A stretch of 64,000 bases of DNA, from contig NZ_FYEX01000002.1 in assembly GCF_900187875.1 (NCBI RefSeq), forward strand, positions 186,001 through 250,000. Reading direction: 5' to 3'. This stretch comes from Polynucleobacter victoriensis. Lineage in GTDB: Bacteria > Pseudomonadota > Gammaproteobacteria > Burkholderiales > Burkholderiaceae. This document shows positions 62,137-64,000 of this stretch, piece by piece. The translations under genes and the position numbers were made by a program. A model generated the notes under the pieces. That model made no database searches. It saw only the letters and a program-made list of their open reading frames with translations, and was not told the DNA's origin. The first letter of the stretch is position 1. Every line of letters begins with the position of its first letter.

Positions 62137-62526
62137 TCAATTGTGATATCTGTATTCCTGAGTCTTACCGCCATAGCCATAAGATGCCGCTCTCACATCC
62201 TGAACATAGATATAGCTCTCTTCATGAAGATTGCCTAGAATTCGCTCAAAACCCCTATATGCCTCTTTGATGTATTGGACCTTTTCATCTTTTGTATTAG
62301 TTTCATCTGTAACTTTGATATCAAAGTAAAAGCTATTTTTACCCTGCTCACTCAATAGATGACCACCCACAAACCATTGATCGTGCTCTACATAATCAAT
62401 AGCAATCGCTGTGACTTCTTTCTTCTTTCCCAAGACTCTATGGGTCAGATCTAATAGTAATTCGTTGATTTGCTTAGTAGTTTCTATTGATTTTTTACCG
62501 CTGACTTTGACGTTCAAGATGGGCAT
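62137..62526 (-). CDS. 4-oxalocrotonate tautomerase family protein
   Basis: A 129-residue enzyme-like protein beginning MPILNVKVSG. Removal of Met would expose Pro-1, the catalytic base of the tautomerase superfamily. The length suggests two fused beta-alpha-beta units (about 1-60 and 65-129), the second with FYFDIKVTDETNTKDEKVQYI. GGAG lies seven bases before the ATG. It follows a MarR gene on the same strand, and both carry the same 19-base motif upstream. The substrate is unknown. Confidence 0.82.
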   Translation of the reverse strand: MPILNVKVSGKKSIETTKQINELLLDLTHRVLGKKKEVTAIAIDYVEHDQWFVGGHLLSEQGKNSFYFDIKVTDETNTKDEKVQYIKEAYRGFERILGNLHEESYIYVQDVRAASYGYGGKTQEYRYHN

Positions 62527-62537
62527 AACATTCTCCT

Positions 62538-62556
62538 AATTAGTTAGCTATACAAC
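62538..62556 (-). promoter_or_regulatory. Operator copy upstream of the tautomerase gene
   Basis: AATTAGTTAGCTATACAAC occurs here and again, identically, at 63012-63030. The core TAGTT-N8-AACTA (62541-62558) is an imperfect inverted repeat of the size MarR dimers bind. It sits directly before the tautomerase ribosome site. Confidence 0.65.
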
Positions 62557-62580
62557 TATATGATCAAAAAAATTGGGGCG

Positions 62581-62994
62581 CTACAAAACCTCACTTATTC
62601 CCCTTAACTTACCGACAACATCTAAAAATTCGCTAGTACCCAACAATTTCTTAAGCTTCTTTGTAACTTCACCGCTGGCCGTATTGATGCTATCTTTGAT
62701 TGCCTTAGCTTTCTTAGTTGGGTGAATCTCCATTTCACGAGCATCATCGGCTGATGGCAATCTTTCAATTAACCCCAACTTTTCTAATCCATCCAAACCT
62801 CTAGAAGCTGTAGGCTTAGTAATATTCATTTCTTTAGCTAGAGCATTTTGATAAGAGCCCGGCTTATCCAATATCACTCTCAACATAAATGCTTGGGAAG
62901 GCGTCAGACCAAAGGATTTAAATGCCAAAGTCCATTCCCGCTCCAATTTACGAGCAAGTGAAGTGGTATTGAAGTAAAGGCATTGTTCAAACAT
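62581..62994 (-). CDS. MarR-family regulator
   Basis: A 137-residue winged-helix regulator from the ATG at 62994 (MFEQCLYFNTTSLARKLEREW). LTPSQAFMLRVILDKPGSYQNALAKEMNITKPTASRGLDGLEKLGLIERLPSADDAREMEIHPT is a full MarR DNA-binding core. A single Cys near the N-terminus (C5) could sense oxidants or electrophiles, as in some relatives. Its promoter overlaps an operator copy, so it probably represses itself and the tautomerase gene. Confidence 0.88.
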   Translation of the reverse strand: MFEQCLYFNTTSLARKLEREWTLAFKSFGLTPSQAFMLRVILDKPGSYQNALAKEMNITKPTASRGLDGLEKLGLIERLPSADDAREMEIHPTKKAKAIKDSINTASGEVTKKLKKLLGTSEFLDVVGKLRGISEVL

Positions 62995-63000
62995 GGTCTC

Positions 63001-63030
63001 ACTATAGCACAAATTAGTTAGCTATACAAC
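63001..63030 (-). promoter_or_regulatory. marR promoter with overlapping operator copy
   Basis: On the minus strand TTGTAT (63024-63029) and TATAGT (63001-63006) are 17 bases apart. TATAGT ends six bases before the MarR ATG, so the message may be leaderless. The second copy of the 19-base motif (63012-63030) covers the -35 and spacer, the position expected for autorepression. Confidence 0.65.
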
Positions 63031-63070
63031 CATAATCAAGAATTTCGTTTAAAACGACATTAACTAGCAA

Positions 63071-63095
63071 AGAAAATGGGGGCTAGAACGCCCCC
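63071..63095 (-). terminator. Rho-independent terminator of doxX
   Basis: On the minus strand GGGGGC pairs with GCCCCC around GTTCTA (63078-63095) and is followed by ATTTTCTTT. It separates the doxX unit from the marR promoter. Confidence 0.7.
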
Positions 63096-63177
63096 TCAAG
63101 GATGGTAATTAAAGCGGGGGAACACAACAGTAAACAAGTGGGCGTTATTGTGTTTTGATAGTCTTAGTTAATTCCAC

Positions 63178-63582
63178 TTATGCCTTGCAGCCATCAATGC
63201 TAATGGAACCAGCACCTGATGAAGCCAATACCAACAATCCACCAGTTACAGCAATATTCTTAAAGAATAATAACTGAGCAATAAATGCGGCATCTGCTGG
63301 AGCGGCCCAAAATGCGTGGCCAGTAATACTTGCCAGTACAGTAAAGATTGCAAGGCTGATTGCTACAAAACGAGTGTGATACCCAAGAATTAAAGCAAGG
63401 CCGCCTAAGATTTCAATAGCAATAACTACCCAAACCAAGATTGCTACAGCAGGCAAACCAAGAGACGCAAAATAACCTGTTGTACCCTCAACGCCCATTA
63501 ACTTATTGAGACCCGCTGGGAGGAACAATGCGGCAATGGCAATACGACCTAGTAGGTTTAATACATTTTCCAAGTTCTTCAT
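63178..63582 (-). CDS. DoxX-family membrane protein
   Basis: A 134-residue inner-membrane protein with four helices: GRIAIAALFLPAGLNKLMGVEG, ILVWVVIAIEILGGLALILG, FVAISLAIFTVLASITGHAFW and FKNIAVTGGLLVLAS. The PAGLNKL, AIEILGGLALILG and FFKNIAVTGGLL patterns are those of DoxX/YphA proteins, linked in some bacteria to thiol or oxidative stress. AAGGA precedes the ATG. It follows the CDGSH gene by 34 bases. Confidence 0.88.
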   Translation of the reverse strand: MKNLENVLNLLGRIAIAALFLPAGLNKLMGVEGTTGYFASLGLPAVAILVWVVIAIEILGGLALILGYHTRFVAISLAIFTVLASITGHAFWAAPADAAFIAQLLFFKNIAVTGGLLVLASSGAGSISIDGCKA

Positions 63583-63616
63583 AATTTTCCTTTTTTATAA
63601 ATTGATATAGAGGCTC

Positions 63617-63853
63617 TTAGAGCTTGTTATGACTGCCATCACAAAACACACCGTTGGAACTATGTTTACAGCCGCAAAGGTAAACGGTCTCAGTCTTATC
63701 TGCTGTAAACGCAACTGGAGTAAGCTCGGTAGTCTTATGACTTCCGTCGCAAAATGGTTGATTCTTGCTTAGGCCACAAGAACACCAGTAATAAGTTTGA
63801 CCAGCAGTTACTTCTACGGTATGAGGAGCTTTCTGAGCAATATGGGGTTTCAT
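63617..63853 (-). CDS. Double CDGSH iron-sulfur protein
   Basis: A 78-residue protein with two CDGSH motifs, each binding a [2Fe-2S] cluster by three Cys and one His: CSCGLSKNQPFCDGSH (about 24-39) and CGCKHSSNGVFCDGSH (about 60-75). There is no signal peptide or membrane anchor. It is transcribed between a MarR gene and doxX, ten bases after the MarR stop, which suggests a redox or electron-transfer role under that regulator. Confidence 0.92.
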   Translation of the reverse strand: MKPHIAQKAPHTVEVTAGQTYYWCSCGLSKNQPFCDGSHKTTELTPVAFTADKTETVYLCGCKHSSNGVFCDGSHNKL

Positions 63854-63863
63854 GATGATTCCT

Positions 63864-64000
63864 TTACTTAGTAAAAATCGTTCTTAATAACTTGAGAGAC
63901 TCTTCAACTTCTTTAGCCTCTTTTTTTGAGAGCTTTTGAAACACCAACTCAAGATGCTTCAAATGATCTGGAAATACTTTTTCAAAAGTCTTTTGCCCTT
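63864..64000 (-). CDS. 3' end of a second MarR-type regulator gene (partial)
   Basis: The frame open at the window edge ends ...QKTFEKVFPDHLKHLELVFQ, then KLSKKEAKEVEESLKLLRTIFTK and TAA. The FP-x-H-x3-LE...LS-x-EE-x2-L pattern is the C-terminal dimerisation helix pair of MarR proteins. It precedes the CDGSH and doxX genes on the same strand with a ten-base gap, so it probably regulates them. The DNA-binding half lies outside the window. Confidence 0.7.
   Translation of the reverse strand, partial: GQKTFEKVFPDHLKHLELVFQKLSKKEAKEVEESLKLLRTIFTK

Noticed and set aside
61929..62180. Minus-strand open frame across the tRNA relics
   Set aside because: It runs through the tRNA pseudogene and into the tautomerase 3' end; tRNA 3' ends often create such false frames. 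No ribosome site or domain.

Overview
The window reads as a compact chromosomal segment of a betaproteobacterium of the Burkholderiaceae, most like Polynucleobacter. The grounds are a moderate-to-low GC content judged by eye, very short intergenic gaps, Burkholderiales-type gene orders (thrS-infC-rpmI-rplT-pheS-pheT-ihfA-merR-tRNA-Pro; sucA-sucB-lpdA-zapE; trpS-methyltransferase-dapA-bamC) and closely matching protein families (bamC, roxA, monomeric icd, bdhA). No assignment below species group is possible without a search, and all family names here come from motif recognition, not from a database.

Layout. 1-8 kb: end of ppiB, lpxH, then suhB divergent from the coupled set trmJ-cysE-mutS, an FKBP isomerase, the L16 hydroxylase roxA and a tiny Ala/Pro lipoprotein. 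8-12.8 kb (minus): PHP phosphatase, trpS, methyltransferase, dapA, bamC. 12.8-20.1 kb (minus): two tiny membrane ORFs, zapE, and the 2-oxoglutarate dehydrogenase genes lpdA, sucB, sucA. 20.1-22.9 kb: an AT-rich patch with a HTH/receiver-like regulator, an H-NS-like protein, a secreted His-rich protein and a secreted rhodanese. 22.9-30.6 kb (minus): the translation operon with tRNA-Pro(GGG) and tRNA-Val(GAC). 30.6-36.6 kb (minus): scoA-scoB, a CDF metal exporter, bdhA, an alpha/beta hydrolase and relA. 36.9-46.4 kb: ETF-ubiquinone oxidoreductase, DUF4337, a secreted phosphoesterase, MFS, aroC, CBS, YihY, wrbA, DUF2069 and an FAD oxidase. 46.6-51 kb: winged-helix regulator, monomeric icd, outer-membrane protein, Cys-free Rrf2 regulator. 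51.1-57.9 kb: a three-gene transglutaminase / circularly permuted ATP-grasp plus alpha-E / transglutaminase system. 58-61.5 kb: DUF465, class V aminotransferase, a small coiled-coil protein, and an orphan ModA-like binding protein paired with an SbtA-like permease. 61.5-64 kb: a gene-poor scar with a 3' tRNA-Arg fragment and a decayed tRNA, followed by a tautomerase/MarR pair with a duplicated operator, then DoxX, CDGSH and the end of a second MarR gene.

How the genes fit together. Most of the window is housekeeping: TCA cycle (sucAB, lpdA, icd), translation and its stringent-response link (thrS, infC, pheST, relA), lysine, cysteine and aromatic biosynthesis, and envelope assembly (lpxH, bamC). 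scoAB with bdhA gives 3-hydroxybutyrate/acetoacetate use feeding acetyl-CoA into the cycle, and ETF-QO passes flavin electrons to quinone. Points most worth a second look are the ATP-grasp/alpha-E/transglutaminase trio, the SbtA-like/ModA-like pair, a four-Cys motif in TrpRS suggesting an Fe-S cluster, an AUA start for infC, and the tRNA scar with the MarR operator repeats beside it.
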